From NCBI GenBank assembly GCA_022448945.1, contig JAKVCV010000001.1, positions 1 to 64,000 of the forward strand: a DNA stretch of 64,000 bases, read 5' to 3'. The translations under genes were made by a program, and so were the position numbers. This document shows, piece by piece, positions 53,730 to 62,891 of the stretch. The notes under the pieces were generated by a model. That model was given only the letters and a program-made list of their open reading frames with translations, ran no database searches and had not been told where the DNA came from. This stretch comes from Saprospiraceae bacterium (lineage in GTDB: Bacteria; Bacteroidota; Bacteroidia; Chitinophagales; Saprospiraceae). Numbering within the stretch: the stretch's first letter is position 1; every line of letters starts with the position of its first letter.

Positions 53730-54317
53730 ATGGATACTTTTTTGGAAATATTGAAAATTATTTTGCCTGCATTATTTGTTTTTTTAACAGCTTGGCTCGT
53801 TTTACGTGCTTTTTTACAAAAAGAGGCCGATGTTGTGCGAGGGATGTTGATTCGTGATTCTGAAAACCGAAGAATTGATGTGCTAAAAACTACAAATAAA
53901 ACATTATTACCAATTCGTTTAAAGGCATACGAACGAATGACATTGTTCTGTTCCAGAATGGAACTTGGTCAATTAATCACTAATACCAATACCAATGCTA
54001 ATGTTACAGCTGAAGTCTATAAAACCCAATTGATTCTTTCAATTGAAGAGGAATTTAATCATAATATTACACAGCAGGTTTATATGACGGAAGAGTTGTG
54101 GAATATTATACTCTTGGCTAAAAAAGAAGTGACACAAATTTGTCAAAAACTGTATATGGATTTGGAAAAAAAATATGTTGACGAAGGTTTAGACGGGAAT
54201 CCATCTGCAAAAGAATTTTTGAATGCCTTGGTTGGTTATTTAAAAGAAACGCCTCAAATAGGTTATGTTCAAGCGCTTAGTGCTATTAAAAAGGAAGTTG
54301 GGGTCTTGTTTGCCTGA
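53730..54317 (+). CDS. Membrane-anchored protein of unknown function
   Basis: A 195-residue protein with one N-terminal helix (about 8-27) and a mostly helical cytoplasmic part. LLPIRLKAYERMTLFCSRME and EEEFNHNITQQVYMTEELW are well-conserved-looking blocks that I associate with a Bacteroidota family of unknown function. The C-terminus (YVQALSAIKKEVGVLFA) is amphipathic. It is divergent from the IscA-like gene and ends at a clear terminator, so it is monocistronic. No catalytic motif is visible. Confidence 0.72.
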   Translation: MDTFLEILKIILPALFVFLTAWLVLRAFLQKEADVVRGMLIRDSENRRIDVLKTTNKTLLPIRLKAYERMTLFCSRMELGQLITNTNTNANVTAEVYKTQLILSIEEEFNHNITQQVYMTEELWNIILLAKKEVTQICQKLYMDLEKKYVDEGLDGNPSAKEFLNALVGYLKETPQIGYVQALSAIKKEVGVLFA

Positions 54318-54379
54318 TGGATTTTTAAAATGCAATGAACAAGAATCTATTAATTTTTTCAAAAATCAAAAAAATATTT

Positions 54380-54408
54380 AAAGTACAAGTTAACCCTTGT
54401 GCTTTTTT
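54380..54408 (+). terminator. Terminator after the 195-aa protein
   Basis: AAAGTACAAG pairs with CTTGTGCTTT (one G-U) around TTAACC, followed by a T run. It lies 63 bp after the stop. Confidence 0.75.
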
Positions 54409-54449
54409 ATTATGAGGGTATGGTTTAGTTAAAAACTAATATTTGAAAC

Positions 54450-54457
54450 TATATTTG
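54450..54457 (+). promoter_or_regulatory. Candidate -7 box for the nucleotidase-domain gene
   Basis: TATATTTG matches TAnnTTTG. It would leave a short leader of about 13 nt before the ATG at 54477. Confidence 0.35.
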
Positions 54458-54476
54458 TTATGACAACCTTTTAAAT

Positions 54477-55223
54477 ATGTATCATTTTATTATTAGACTC
54501 ACTTGTTGCATGTTGTTTTTTACAGCATGTCGTCCTCAAACACATTTTGTTAAGGCAGATAATAAATACCATGAAATTTTGGATCTTACAGAGGAGGATT
54601 CAGTTATAAATGATATAATTGCACCCTACAAAAAGGATATTGGTGATGAAATGAAAAAAGTTATAGGTCAGGTAGCTATTATGTTTACAAAAGAAAAGCC
54701 TGAATCTACCTTAGGCAATTGGGCGGCAGACTTAACATATACTCAATGTGATGAATATTTAAATCTCAAAATTGATTTCGCAGTACTGAATTATGGCGGT
54801 TTACGTATTCCTTCTTTACCAAAAGGTAATGTTACTAAAGGAAAAATCTATGAATTAATGCCATTTGAAAATTATTTAGTATTGGTAGAAATGAAAGGAA
54901 GTGAGTTGCCTTTATTATTTGATCATATTGCGAAGAAAGGTGGATGGCCTGTAAGTAATCATGTAAAAATGAAGATCCACCAAAATAATGCAGTTGATGT
55001 ACGTATCAATAATAGAAAAGTTGAAAATAATAGGATATATAGGTTTGCCACAATTGATTATATTGCCAATGGAGGAGATAATTGTACTTTCTTAAAAGAT
55101 AAAAAGAAGGTGGCAACTGGTGTTTTGTTTCGTGATGCAATTATAGAATTTATAGAGAATGAAACAAAGGCTGGTAGAAACCTAGATGCAAAACTTGACG
55201 ATAGAGTTATTATTCTAAAATAA
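54477..55223 (+). CDS. Lipoprotein with isolated 5'-nucleotidase C-terminal domain
   Basis: A 248-residue lipoprotein; the signal peptide ends FFTAC (Cys18). The rest corresponds to the substrate-binding C-terminal domain of UshA-type 5'-nucleotidases: LGNWAADL, LNYGGLR, ELMPFENYLVLVEMKG and DYIANGGDNCTFL. The catalytic metallophosphoesterase domain is absent. In many Bacteroidota the two domains are split over adjacent genes, but here the next gene is nth. It may pair with a catalytic subunit encoded elsewhere, or bind nucleotides without cleaving them. Only 33 bp separate it from nth. Confidence 0.85.
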   Translation: MYHFIIRLTCCMLFFTACRPQTHFVKADNKYHEILDLTEEDSVINDIIAPYKKDIGDEMKKVIGQVAIMFTKEKPESTLGNWAADLTYTQCDEYLNLKIDFAVLNYGGLRIPSLPKGNVTKGKIYELMPFENYLVLVEMKGSELPLLFDHIAKKGGWPVSNHVKMKIHQNNAVDVRINNRKVENNRIYRFATIDYIANGGDNCTFLKDKKKVATGVLFRDAIIEFIENETKAGRNLDAKLDDRVIILK

Positions 55224-55256
55224 CGATTTGTATTAATTCGCTAAATTATTAAAGGA

Positions 55257-55892
55257 ATGACTAAGAAGGAGATTGTTAGAGAAATTCAAAAACGCTTAGA
55301 GGATTTATATCCTCAAACACCTATTCCTTTGGCACATACAGATTCTTATACACTCTTGGTAGCAGTTTTACTATCCGCCCAATGCACTGATAAACGTGTA
55401 AATCAGGTTACTCCGCAACTTTTTGATTTAGCAGACAATCCATATGAGATGTCAGGCGTCCCTATAGATAAGATTAAAGCAATTATTCGGCCATGTGGTT
55501 TATCTCCAAGAAAGTCTAAGGCAATTTCAGACCTTTCCAAGATTCTGATAGAAAAATTTAATGGTAAAGTCCCTAATGATATGGAAGCTTTGGAATCGTT
55601 GCCAGGGGTAGGGCATAAAACTGCTTCAGTAGTAATGTCACAGGCCTTTGGGGTTCCTGCTTTTCCTGTCGACACCCATATTCATCGCCTTGCTTACAGG
55701 TGGAAATTATCTAATGGGAAAAATGTAGTACAAACTGAAAAAGATTTGAAACGGTTATTTCCAAAGAATATCTGGAATAAATTGCATCTTCAGATTATTT
55801 ATTTTGGCAGGGAATATTGTCCTGCAAGAGGCCATATGCCTTTTAAATGTCCAATTTGCAAGGATTTTGGTCGTCGATCTATGTTTAAATAA
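55257..55892 (+). CDS. nth: Endonuclease III
   Basis: A base-excision DNA glycosylase/AP lyase acting on oxidised pyrimidines. The helix-hairpin-helix LPGVGHKTAS includes catalytic Lys121, and Asp139 sits in VDTHIHRL, both as in the family. The usual C-terminal [4Fe-4S] motif is incomplete: Cys188, Cys198 and Cys201 remain, but the fourth Cys is replaced within DFGRRS. Length 211. It follows the nucleotidase-domain gene by 33 bp and converges with the helicase gene, 18 bp away. Confidence 0.95.
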   Translation: MTKKEIVREIQKRLEDLYPQTPIPLAHTDSYTLLVAVLLSAQCTDKRVNQVTPQLFDLADNPYEMSGVPIDKIKAIIRPCGLSPRKSKAISDLSKILIEKFNGKVPNDMEALESLPGVGHKTASVVMSQAFGVPAFPVDTHIHRLAYRWKLSNGKNVVQTEKDLKRLFPKNIWNKLHLQIIYFGREYCPARGHMPFKCPICKDFGRRSMFK

Positions 55893-55910
55893 ATTATAAG
55901 CTATATTATT

Positions 55911-57185
55911 TTATTTTTTTGGTTTTCTTTTTTTTTTGTTTTTGTTGCCATATTTTTTTTCTTCTATTTCTGCTTTAAGCATTTCTTCTTTTATCATTGC
56001 TTTCCAATCTAATCCTTTTGTATCTTTAGTAAAATCAAGCGTATCTTGATAATCATTTTTATTTATTTCTAGAATTTCAACTTTTTTACCGATAAAAAAT
56101 TCTATTTCTGCTAATGTTTCTTTTTCTTCTTCACTACAAAAGGAAACAGCATTTCCTTTGTTTTTACCACGTCCGGTACGCCCGACTCTATGGACATAGT
56201 TTTCAGTTTGTTCTGGCAGGTCATAATTAACAACAAAGTCAACATTGGGAATATCTATACCTCTTGCACTCAGGTCAGTAGTAATTAGTAAACGGATTTT
56301 TCCAGTTTTGAAATCTTTCATTACCGAAGTCCGCTTTTGATGACTCTTGTCACTATGCATTGTAAGCGCCTCGATACCTACCCGATTCATGGCTTTACAA
56401 ACTCTTTCTGCTCTTACTTTTGTACGCACAAATGCAAGAATCTTAGACTGTTTATGTTCTCTGTAGAGTCGTTCTAAAAAATATCGTTTGTCTTCTATTG
56501 AGATATATGCTACCATGTGATTGACATTTCTAGCAACTCGGTTTTGGGGAGAAACTTGAATACGAATTGCTGAACTATTTATTAAAGAATAAGCCAGTTT
56601 TTTTATTTCCTTGTTAATGGTTGCTGAAAAAAATAAAGTTTGTCTTCTTTTTGGTAGATAATTTATTATATCCTGGATATCTTTTAGAAATCCTTTTGCA
56701 AGCATTAAGTCAGCTTCATCAAGAATAAGTGTTTCAACACGATGTAAGTCAAGATAACCTTGGCTTCTTAAGTCAAACATGCGTCCAGGAGTCGTTACAA
56801 GAATATCAGCTCCTTTATCTAATAATTTGATTTGTGGATCTTGGTCTACACCTCCAAAAATACAAATGGCTTTAACTTTAGTTTGTAGCCCAATATCATT
56901 GAGTACTCCTGTTACCTGAATTGCTAATTCATGAGTCGGTACCATTACCAAACACTTTATACCATCACGACGATTAGAACGATTCTTCCATTTTTGAAGC
57001 TTGTCAATGACAGGAATACCATAAGCAGCAGTTTTTCCAGTACCAGTTTCGGCAATTGCTAAAACATCTTCTCCTTTTAAGATATAGGGAATAGACTTGT
57101 ATTGAATATCAGTAGGTCTTATAAAACCAAGTTTATGTAGGTTCTTTTTGATTTCAGGAGAAATATAGTATTCTGTAAATTTCAT
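55911..57185 (-). CDS. DEAD-box RNA helicase
   Basis: A 424-residue ATP-dependent RNA helicase. The Q motif region (FIRPTDIQYKSIP), AETGTGKT (45-52), PTHELA, TPGR, LDEAD (156-159) and SAT form the first RecA domain; HRVGRTGR closes the second. The C-terminal tail is short and very basic (KKYGNKNKKKRKPKK). It is of the RhlE-like type, but the subfamily is not certain. It is divergent from mrp and ends convergently with nth. A second DEAD-box gene lies at 63318. Confidence 0.93.
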   Translation of the reverse strand: MKFTEYYISPEIKKNLHKLGFIRPTDIQYKSIPYILKGEDVLAIAETGTGKTAAYGIPVIDKLQKWKNRSNRRDGIKCLVMVPTHELAIQVTGVLNDIGLQTKVKAICIFGGVDQDPQIKLLDKGADILVTTPGRMFDLRSQGYLDLHRVETLILDEADLMLAKGFLKDIQDIINYLPKRRQTLFFSATINKEIKKLAYSLINSSAIRIQVSPQNRVARNVNHMVAYISIEDKRYFLERLYREHKQSKILAFVRTKVRAERVCKAMNRVGIEALTMHSDKSHQKRTSVMKDFKTGKIRLLITTDLSARGIDIPNVDFVVNYDLPEQTENYVHRVGRTGRGKNKGNAVSFCSEEEKETLAEIEFFIGKKVEILEINKNDYQDTLDFTKDTKGLDWKAMIKEEMLKAEIEEKKYGNKNKKKRKPKK

Positions 57186-57282
57186 CTTTGGTTTTAATTT
57201 ATAATAAAGGTACGCAGAGTATTTAGAAATACAGGCCTTAAGTATACTTTTTATCAGAATTTGAATATTTATTCTAGTTCTA

Positions 57283-57321
57283 TTTATATACTAGAAATGC
57301 GGTTATAAATTTGTATATTTG
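57283..57321 (+). promoter_or_regulatory. Promoter region of mrp
   Basis: TTTA-N19-TAAATTTG (57283-57313), with a second exact -7 box, TATATTTG, immediately after (57314-57321). Transcription would begin 25-40 nt before the ATG at 57351. Confidence 0.5.
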
Positions 57322-57350
57322 TACAATTAAATATACAGTTTTAATGTTTT

Positions 57351-58454
57351 ATGAAAAACAATTTTGAAAAACAACAAATAATAAATGCTTTACGTACTGT
57401 TAAAGATCCAGAATCTGGTCAGGATATTATAAGTGTACGTATGGTAGAAAATCTTCAGGTCAATGGGAATGATATTAGTTTTACTATTATTGTTCCTTCT
57501 GTTAAGTCGCCTGTTAAGAACCAGTTGACATTTGCCTGTATTGCTGCAGTCAATGAATTGTACCCTGAAGCAGAAGTTCATGTACATTCTAAGCAAAAAA
57601 AAGGAGCACAAGACGATAAACGAGAAAGTCCAATGCCACATGTCAAAAATATTATTGCAGTAGCATCTGGTAAAGGGGGGGTAGGTAAGTCTACAGTAGC
57701 TGTGAATCTTGCACTAAGCCTTAAAGCAATGGGGGCAAAAGTAGGGCTAATGGATATGGACTTATATGGTCCGTCGGTTCCGACTATGTTAGGTCTACAA
57801 GGACAACGTCCACGTATACAGGATATTCATGGAAAACCTAAAATGATACCTATTGACAAACATGGTATTCCTACAATATCTATTGGTTATATGATTGAAC
57901 CTGAGCAAGCAGTAGTTTTACGTGGCCCAAGGTTAGGCGGGATTGTCAAACAATTTTTTCAAGAATGTTTATGGCCAGAGTTAGATTTTCTTGTCTTGGA
58001 TCTTCCACCTGGAACAGGTGATATTGCTTTAACTCTAGTTCAAACTGTACCAGTTACTGGAGCCGTAATGGTTACAACTCCTCAGGATGTTGCTTATAGT
58101 GATGCTTTAAAAGGTATGAATATGTTTCGTTTAGAAAATATTAATATACCAATTTTGGGTGTAGTAGAAAACATGTCTTGGTTTACACCTGAAGAACTGC
58201 CCGATAATAAATATTATATATTTGGTAAGGGAGGTGGCAAAAAGCTTGCAAAAGAAGCTAATACGATTTTATTGGGGCAAATTCCTATTGTTCAGGCTGT
58301 TCGTGAGGGTGGTGATTCTGGTAAACCTGTTGTTTTAGGTGAGGACTCAATTGCTAAAGATGCTTTTATGTCTGTTGCGAAAAATGTTTTGAGACAAGTT
58401 TCTATTCGTAATGAAATGTTGGATGCTACAAAGATTGTAAAAGTTTCAAGTTAA
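57351..58454 (+). CDS. apbC: Mrp/NBP35-type Fe-S carrier ATPase
   Basis: A 367-residue P-loop ATPase that carries Fe-S clusters. An N-terminal MIP18/DUF59 domain (about 8-80, with KDPESGQDIISV) precedes the deviant Walker A GKGGVGKST (107-115). LVLDLPPGTGDIALTL is the Walker B region. The CxxC pair found near the C-terminus of many Mrp proteins is absent; the corresponding segment reads WFTPEELPDNKYYIFG. A NifU-like gene follows 62 bp downstream, which supports an Fe-S role. A tandem -7 box lies just upstream. Confidence 0.94.
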   Translation: MKNNFEKQQIINALRTVKDPESGQDIISVRMVENLQVNGNDISFTIIVPSVKSPVKNQLTFACIAAVNELYPEAEVHVHSKQKKGAQDDKRESPMPHVKNIIAVASGKGGVGKSTVAVNLALSLKAMGAKVGLMDMDLYGPSVPTMLGLQGQRPRIQDIHGKPKMIPIDKHGIPTISIGYMIEPEQAVVLRGPRLGGIVKQFFQECLWPELDFLVLDLPPGTGDIALTLVQTVPVTGAVMVTTPQDVAYSDALKGMNMFRLENINIPILGVVENMSWFTPEELPDNKYYIFGKGGGKKLAKEANTILLGQIPIVQAVREGGDSGKPVVLGEDSIAKDAFMSVAKNVLRQVSIRNEMLDATKIVKVSS

Positions 58455-58516
58455 TTACTACTTTATATTTCTACATTGTCTTGAAGTAAAGGTTATTAAA
58501 AATAAATAATATAATT

Positions 58517-58777
58517 ATGAGTATTGATAAAGAAGCAATATTGCAACGTGTTGAACAAGCACTGACAACTTTACGCCCTCATCTTGAAGCTGATGGAGGG
58601 GATATTGAAGTTGTCGAGTTAACAGACGATATGGTTCTTAAGTTTAAATGGTTGGGAAATTGTGAAACATGTTCTATGAGTGCTATGACTTTCGAAGGCG
58701 GAATTCAGGCTACTATCATGTCTTTTGTTCCTGAGATTAAAGAAATGCATTCCATTAATGGATTCTCGCACACTTAG
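58517..58777 (+). CDS. NifU C-terminal-domain protein
   Basis: An 86-residue NifU-like Fe-S scaffold domain. RPHLEADGGDIEVVEL and the CxxC in GNCETCSMSAMTF (Cys49, Cys52) are the family signature. A homodimer of such domains can hold one [4Fe-4S] cluster. It lies 62 bp after mrp and is probably coexpressed, so the pair may form a scaffold-carrier module. The lipoprotein gene 54 bp downstream may share the transcript. Confidence 0.95.
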   Translation: MSIDKEAILQRVEQALTTLRPHLEADGGDIEVVELTDDMVLKFKWLGNCETCSMSAMTFEGGIQATIMSFVPEIKEMHSINGFSHT

Positions 58778-58831
58778 AATTCTCCACACCTATTTAGATT
58801 TAATATTATATTAATTGACAACCAAAAGTTT

Positions 58832-59485
58832 ATGAACAAATTTTTCGCTCAATTGTATAAGATATGGGCGCTTATCTGTGTTCTTATGCTACTTTTTGGC
58901 TGTAATTCAAAAAATGATCAGGTAAAGCATTCATATAAACGTACTGAACTAGATAAGTTAAATGTTTATGTGATTGCAGGAGATTATTACGAAATCAAAA
59001 TTGGTGTCAAAGGAGATTTACTTACCGGTGTATATATCGACCCGAAATCTAATGATAAAAACTCCTGTCTCTTTTTTTTTGAAGGGAAAATTGGTTTACG
59101 TAATCCTGTAAAAATCAAATGCTATAATCCTACAAAAACTGACCCTGTTTTTAATGGTGATCTTAAGCTTTTAGGAGATGTTATGATTGCCCGTTTGAAA
59201 AATCCTCCAACCAAAAATTGTGACCCTGAATTTACAGATGAGGTCGGTCATTCTGTAGTATTAGATTTACAACACAACTGGTTATCAATCCGAATGATCC
59301 AACAAGAAACATATTTATATGAAAATTTCGATGGTGGTTTAACTGTTGGAAATGCTTTGATTAAAGGAACTGTTGTAGCAGTTATTGAAAAGTATGGTTC
59401 ATGGTTAAAGGTAGAAGTACAAGATAAACAAAATGAATTTGGTTGGATACAGGAGTTTATGCTTTATCCTTTGTTAGAATTATAA
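58832..59485 (+). CDS. Lipoprotein with SH3-like C-terminus
   Basis: A 217-residue predicted lipoprotein with lipobox LLFGC (Cys24). The middle part is polar and beta-rich (YYEIKIGVKGDLLTGVYID). The last 60 residues resemble a bacterial SH3 domain: ETYLYENFDGGL, KGTVVAVIEKYGSWLKVEV and FGWIQEFML. Such domains often bind cell-wall material or peptides. It follows the NifU-like gene by 54 bp, but functional relation is not evident. I do not recognise the full-length family. Confidence 0.7.
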   Translation: MNKFFAQLYKIWALICVLMLLFGCNSKNDQVKHSYKRTELDKLNVYVIAGDYYEIKIGVKGDLLTGVYIDPKSNDKNSCLFFFEGKIGLRNPVKIKCYNPTKTDPVFNGDLKLLGDVMIARLKNPPTKNCDPEFTDEVGHSVVLDLQHNWLSIRMIQQETYLYENFDGGLTVGNALIKGTVVAVIEKYGSWLKVEVQDKQNEFGWIQEFMLYPLLEL

Positions 59486-59649
59486 ATCTTTCCTTTTTAT
59501 TAATAATTCTTGCTTGAAACTAGTGGTTCAGAAACTTAATTGTAAATTAGCTTTTACATAATGGAATTTAACATCTATAACAATAGTCTGTTACGATTTT
59601 GTATTATGGTTTATATTAATATTCTTGTTTGTCTGAACCCTTTAATATT

Positions 59650-60075
59650 ATGAAAATTCTAATCATAAATGGACCTAACCTTAACTTGTTGGGTAAACGA
59701 GAGCCTGAAATATATGGCAATACTACTTTTGAAAATTTTTATGAACAACTTAAAATACAATTTCCTGGTGTTGAATTTGATTATTTTCAATCGAATGTAG
59801 AAGGCCTCTTAATCAACAAATTGCATGAAGTAGGATTTATGTTTCAAGGTATAATTTTCAATGCAGGTGCATATACGCATACATCTTTAGCACTAGCAGA
59901 TGCCATAGCTGCAATTAGCACACCTGTAATTGAGGTGCATCTATCTAATGTTTATGCTCGCGAAGAGATTCGTCATAATTCTACAATTGCCTCAAATTGT
60001 ATAGGAAGTATTTCTGGTTTTGGTATGCGTAGTTATGAACTTGGTGTTTTGTACTTTACAGGATTTCACAATTAG
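59650..60075 (+). CDS. aroQ: Type II 3-dehydroquinate dehydratase
   Basis: Catalyses the third step of the shikimate pathway, dehydration of 3-dehydroquinate. From the ATG at 59650 the protein is 141 residues and starts with the canonical MKILIINGPNLNLLG. Tyr22 in REPEIYG is the catalytic Tyr; NAGAYTHTS and EVHLSNVYAREEIRHNS hold the substrate-binding and His residues. An in-frame TTG at 59629 is an unlikely start. It is alone on the forward strand and converges with a PAP2 gene. No other aro gene is in the window. Confidence 0.96.
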   Translation: MKILIINGPNLNLLGKREPEIYGNTTFENFYEQLKIQFPGVEFDYFQSNVEGLLINKLHEVGFMFQGIIFNAGAYTHTSLALADAIAAISTPVIEVHLSNVYAREEIRHNSTIASNCIGSISGFGMRSYELGVLYFTGFHN

Positions 60076-60115
60076 TAATTAAAATTTATACCAAGTCCTG
60101 TTGCTAAAACTTTTA

Positions 60116-60913
60116 CTAAAATAATGTTTTAGACATTTTTCCTTTTTTCTTTTTAAATTTTTTTTTGGAATGTAATGTTGGGATGAGAATTCCTATTGTT
60201 CCTCCGATGAGATATCCGGCTACTATATCAGTCAAAAAGTGTTGTCCTGATTGTTGACGTAAAATACCAGTCACAGCGGGTAAAATTATAGCAGCAGCCC
60301 AAACCCAAGGTTTTGCTTTGCTGCTTTTATTATAGTCATGAAAGATCTTGGCAGTCATAAAACACATCGCTGCAGACATTGAAGTATGTCCTGAGAAAAA
60401 AGAATATTGAGCCCTTTGTTCTTGCTTATAGTTTAAATCTATATTTTTATTGTAGACAAAAGGACGTGGTCTTTTTACTAAATTTTTTGTAAGAGCAGTT
60501 AAAGTTGCTGTTAGGGCAAAGGTTTCTGCATACATAATTCCAAACTTTACCCAATCTTTACGAATTCTATTATTTGAAAATAACGTTAATGGGATAGCAC
60601 AACTTGTATACAAAAGAATATCACTGGCAATCGATAAATTTGGAGACCAATTGTAGATGGTATTTCTATCAAAAGCATTAATGCTTTTGATATTTATAGA
60701 TTGTATGTATGATTCTTCGAGAGGAGGTGTTTGGGAATCCAAGATTAAAAAGCTTATTCCCAAAGCAATGGCAGAAGTCGATATAGGGATGTCAATCTGC
60801 CAATTTAATTCATAGGGTTTTTGGAACAAAGAATCACTTGATTGGGCATTGATTTGAAATATAAAAGTAATATAAATAACTATTAATTGTAAACTATTGA
60901 ATTGGCTGAGCAT
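60116..60913 (-). CDS. PAP2-family phosphatase, exported or outer-membrane-associated
   Basis: A 265-residue membrane protein with an N-terminal signal-like segment (ending FQINAQ) and about five helices. The PAP2 motifs are KNLVKRPRP (C1), SFFSGHTS (C2) and QQSGQHFLTDIVAG (C3). The C-terminal tail is strongly basic (SKKKFKKKKGKMSKTLF). Family members act on lipid phosphates such as undecaprenyl diphosphate or lipid A phosphates. Its start lies inside the 3' end of the zinc-ribbon gene (20-bp overlap), indicating coupled translation. Confidence 0.88.
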   Translation of the reverse strand: MLSQFNSLQLIVIYITFIFQINAQSSDSLFQKPYELNWQIDIPISTSAIALGISFLILDSQTPPLEESYIQSINIKSINAFDRNTIYNWSPNLSIASDILLYTSCAIPLTLFSNNRIRKDWVKFGIMYAETFALTATLTALTKNLVKRPRPFVYNKNIDLNYKQEQRAQYSFFSGHTSMSAAMCFMTAKIFHDYNKSSKAKPWVWAAAIILPAVTGILRQQSGQHFLTDIVAGYLIGGTIGILIPTLHSKKKFKKKKGKMSKTLF

Positions 60914-62021
60914 TGTTTAAAGTGACTAAATAATATATTCCAAAACTTATTGCAATGATAAACAAAATAAAGAAAGTAACTTTGATCCATGAAGTTGGTT
61001 TGCTGCCATTAATTTTACCAGTTTGACCATTGACGGCAAATTGGTAGGTTTTGTCATTATATTGATAAGAGCAAATCCAGACAGGAAGAATGATGTGTTT
61101 GAAAGTTTGCCCCCATTTTTGACTATGTACCGATAAGCCTCTTTGCGTATCTCCACCTAAAGCATTACTTGCAATTCTTCTTAATTCTTTATCCATTTGT
61201 TTATCTGCGATCTGATAGCCTTCTAGTACATCAAGACTATATATTTCTGCTTCCCATCCAACCAATAGATTATTGGAAAAATTGACAACTTTTTCAAGTT
61301 CAAATGGATAAATTGGTGTGATGACTTTATGAGGTAACCCTTTTGAAGCTACAATGAGTATATCATCAAAAAACTTATCAAAGTTCCCTCTATGGTACTC
61401 CCATCTTGTTCTTTGAACTTCCCGGGTTTGTGTTTCTCCATCGCTGTCTGTATATGTTTCTGTTTCATAGTAATAATAACCAGCTTCACCAGACCATTGC
61501 GTATGCGTTTTAGCATCATAAGTCCAGAAAGGAACATATATACCGTGTACATCACCAAGAGCAGCAAGAGTTTTGAGTTTATTTGGTTTGAACCATCCTT
61601 TTTTAATCCATTCTTTGAACTTGTCTTTCGCTTCTTGTTTTGAAATCATAAAAGGGATAATACCCTGAGGTTGGATTAGGTTTTTTTCTATCGCTTTTTC
61701 ATTTACTTTTTCTGATCCGCAAAAGTTGCATCTTATGGAAACAGCATCATCTTCAATCATAATTTGAGAACCACAACTTTCACAGTCAATAACCTTTTTG
61801 TTGATCGTTTTGGGTGTAAATTGTGACATTGCCTTTGCGGCATTCTCTAATGATAATTCCTGTACCATATCATTTGCCTGATCATAAGGTTTTACAAAGC
61901 CACAATGATCACAATTGATTTGTTGCTTTTTTGCAGAATAGCTCAATTCGCCACCACAAGTAGGGCAAGGCAACAATAATACATTCTCTAAAAATTCAGG
62001 ATTATGCTCAAACTCTTCCAT
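60894..62021 (-). CDS. Double zinc-ribbon protein with C-terminal membrane helix
   Basis: A 375-residue protein with two zinc ribbons, Cys19/22/37/40 and Cys80/83/98/101. A basic-hydrophobic middle domain (LAALGDVHGIYVPFWTYDAKTHTQWSGEAGYYYYE) follows, then a C-terminal helix (about 345-366). This arrangement is found in TFIIB-ribbon-type proteins of Bacteroidota and other phyla whose role is unknown. It is likely anchored to the membrane with its ribbons in the cytoplasm. It leads a two-gene unit with the overlapping PAP2 gene. Confidence 0.78.
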   Translation of the reverse strand: MEEFEHNPEFLENVLLLPCPTCGGELSYSAKKQQINCDHCGFVKPYDQANDMVQELSLENAAKAMSQFTPKTINKKVIDCESCGSQIMIEDDAVSIRCNFCGSEKVNEKAIEKNLIQPQGIIPFMISKQEAKDKFKEWIKKGWFKPNKLKTLAALGDVHGIYVPFWTYDAKTHTQWSGEAGYYYYETETYTDSDGETQTREVQRTRWEYHRGNFDKFFDDILIVASKGLPHKVITPIYPFELEKVVNFSNNLLVGWEAEIYSLDVLEGYQIADKQMDKELRRIASNALGGDTQRGLSVHSQKWGQTFKHIILPVWICSYQYNDKTYQFAVNGQTGKINGSKPTSWIKVTFFILFIIAISFGIYYLVTLNNAQPIQ

Positions 62022-62309
62022 ATGATAGAATAACTCTTTTTAATGATACATTTAGCTTAGCTAGTTTATTTGGTTTTAGCCCAAAAACAATAAGGTACTT
62101 CATTGAAATAGATAATGTTGTTTTCAAGTAGTTGAACTCTATTAAGTAGCATTTCTATTTCTTACGGACTGTTGTCGTCATTATATGTTCATTTCTCAAT
62201 TTTTAGCATAAAGAAATGTATTAAAATTAATTAAAGACATTAACCCAATTTAGCAAAAAAAATATGAAAAATAAAAATATTTAATCTATTCACGTAAGAG
62301 AATAATATT

Positions 62310-62891
62310 TTAATAGGGAAGTGGTATTAAACTCATAGATGCTAGGGCTACCCCAGTTATTTTTCCAATTAAGCCAATAACGGTATTCCCTTGCATAAAT
62401 TCCTGTGCATTTTCTTTGAATTGTTCCTGAAGTTTTCTGTTCAAAGTTTTCATAGGGTCTTCATCAAAATTCTCAGATTCTTCATCTGGATTTAAGATTA
62501 GGGTCTGTTCTCCATCCTTAAGCTCAATCTTATTTTCAACTTTAAGTTCGGCAGGATTTTTAAGTCTTCGTATTCCAAACAATAGAAAAGCAAGACCTAA
62601 AAATATTGAGAGGAATAAGTCTACTGCAGAGTCACCTTGCATTCCCCTTAAAAAAACAGTTCCCATCCATAGTGCTGCATAACCATGAAAAATAGCAGTA
62701 AAAAAACCTACTGGTTGGGCTAGTTTAATGGAGAATTTCAGAACTCTTACAGGAGATTTATCTCTACTGATAGACCAATAGAATTTGGATAAAACCATGA
62801 TTGATACCATTCTAAGCAAAAATGCCAATAGAGGTATAATTGTAAATGCCATAAATAGTGTAAGTAAATAGGCAAGAGCAGATGTTATCAT
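62310..62891 (-). CDS. Membrane protein of unknown function
   Basis: A 193-residue protein with about three or four N-terminal helices (two in residues 5-40, then around 55-80 and 90-107). A highly acidic, helical segment follows (NPDEESENFDEDPMKTLNRKLQEQFKEN). The last 30 residues are hydrophobic with glycines (GLIGKITGVALASMSLIPLPY) and may re-enter the membrane. No family is recognised. It stands alone on the reverse strand, with no close neighbour within 280 bp. Confidence 0.65.
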   Translation of the reverse strand: MITSALAYLLTLFMAFTIIPLLAFLLRMVSIMVLSKFYWSISRDKSPVRVLKFSIKLAQPVGFFTAIFHGYAALWMGTVFLRGMQGDSAVDLFLSIFLGLAFLLFGIRRLKNPAELKVENKIELKDGEQTLILNPDEESENFDEDPMKTLNRKLQEQFKENAQEFMQGNTVIGLIGKITGVALASMSLIPLPY

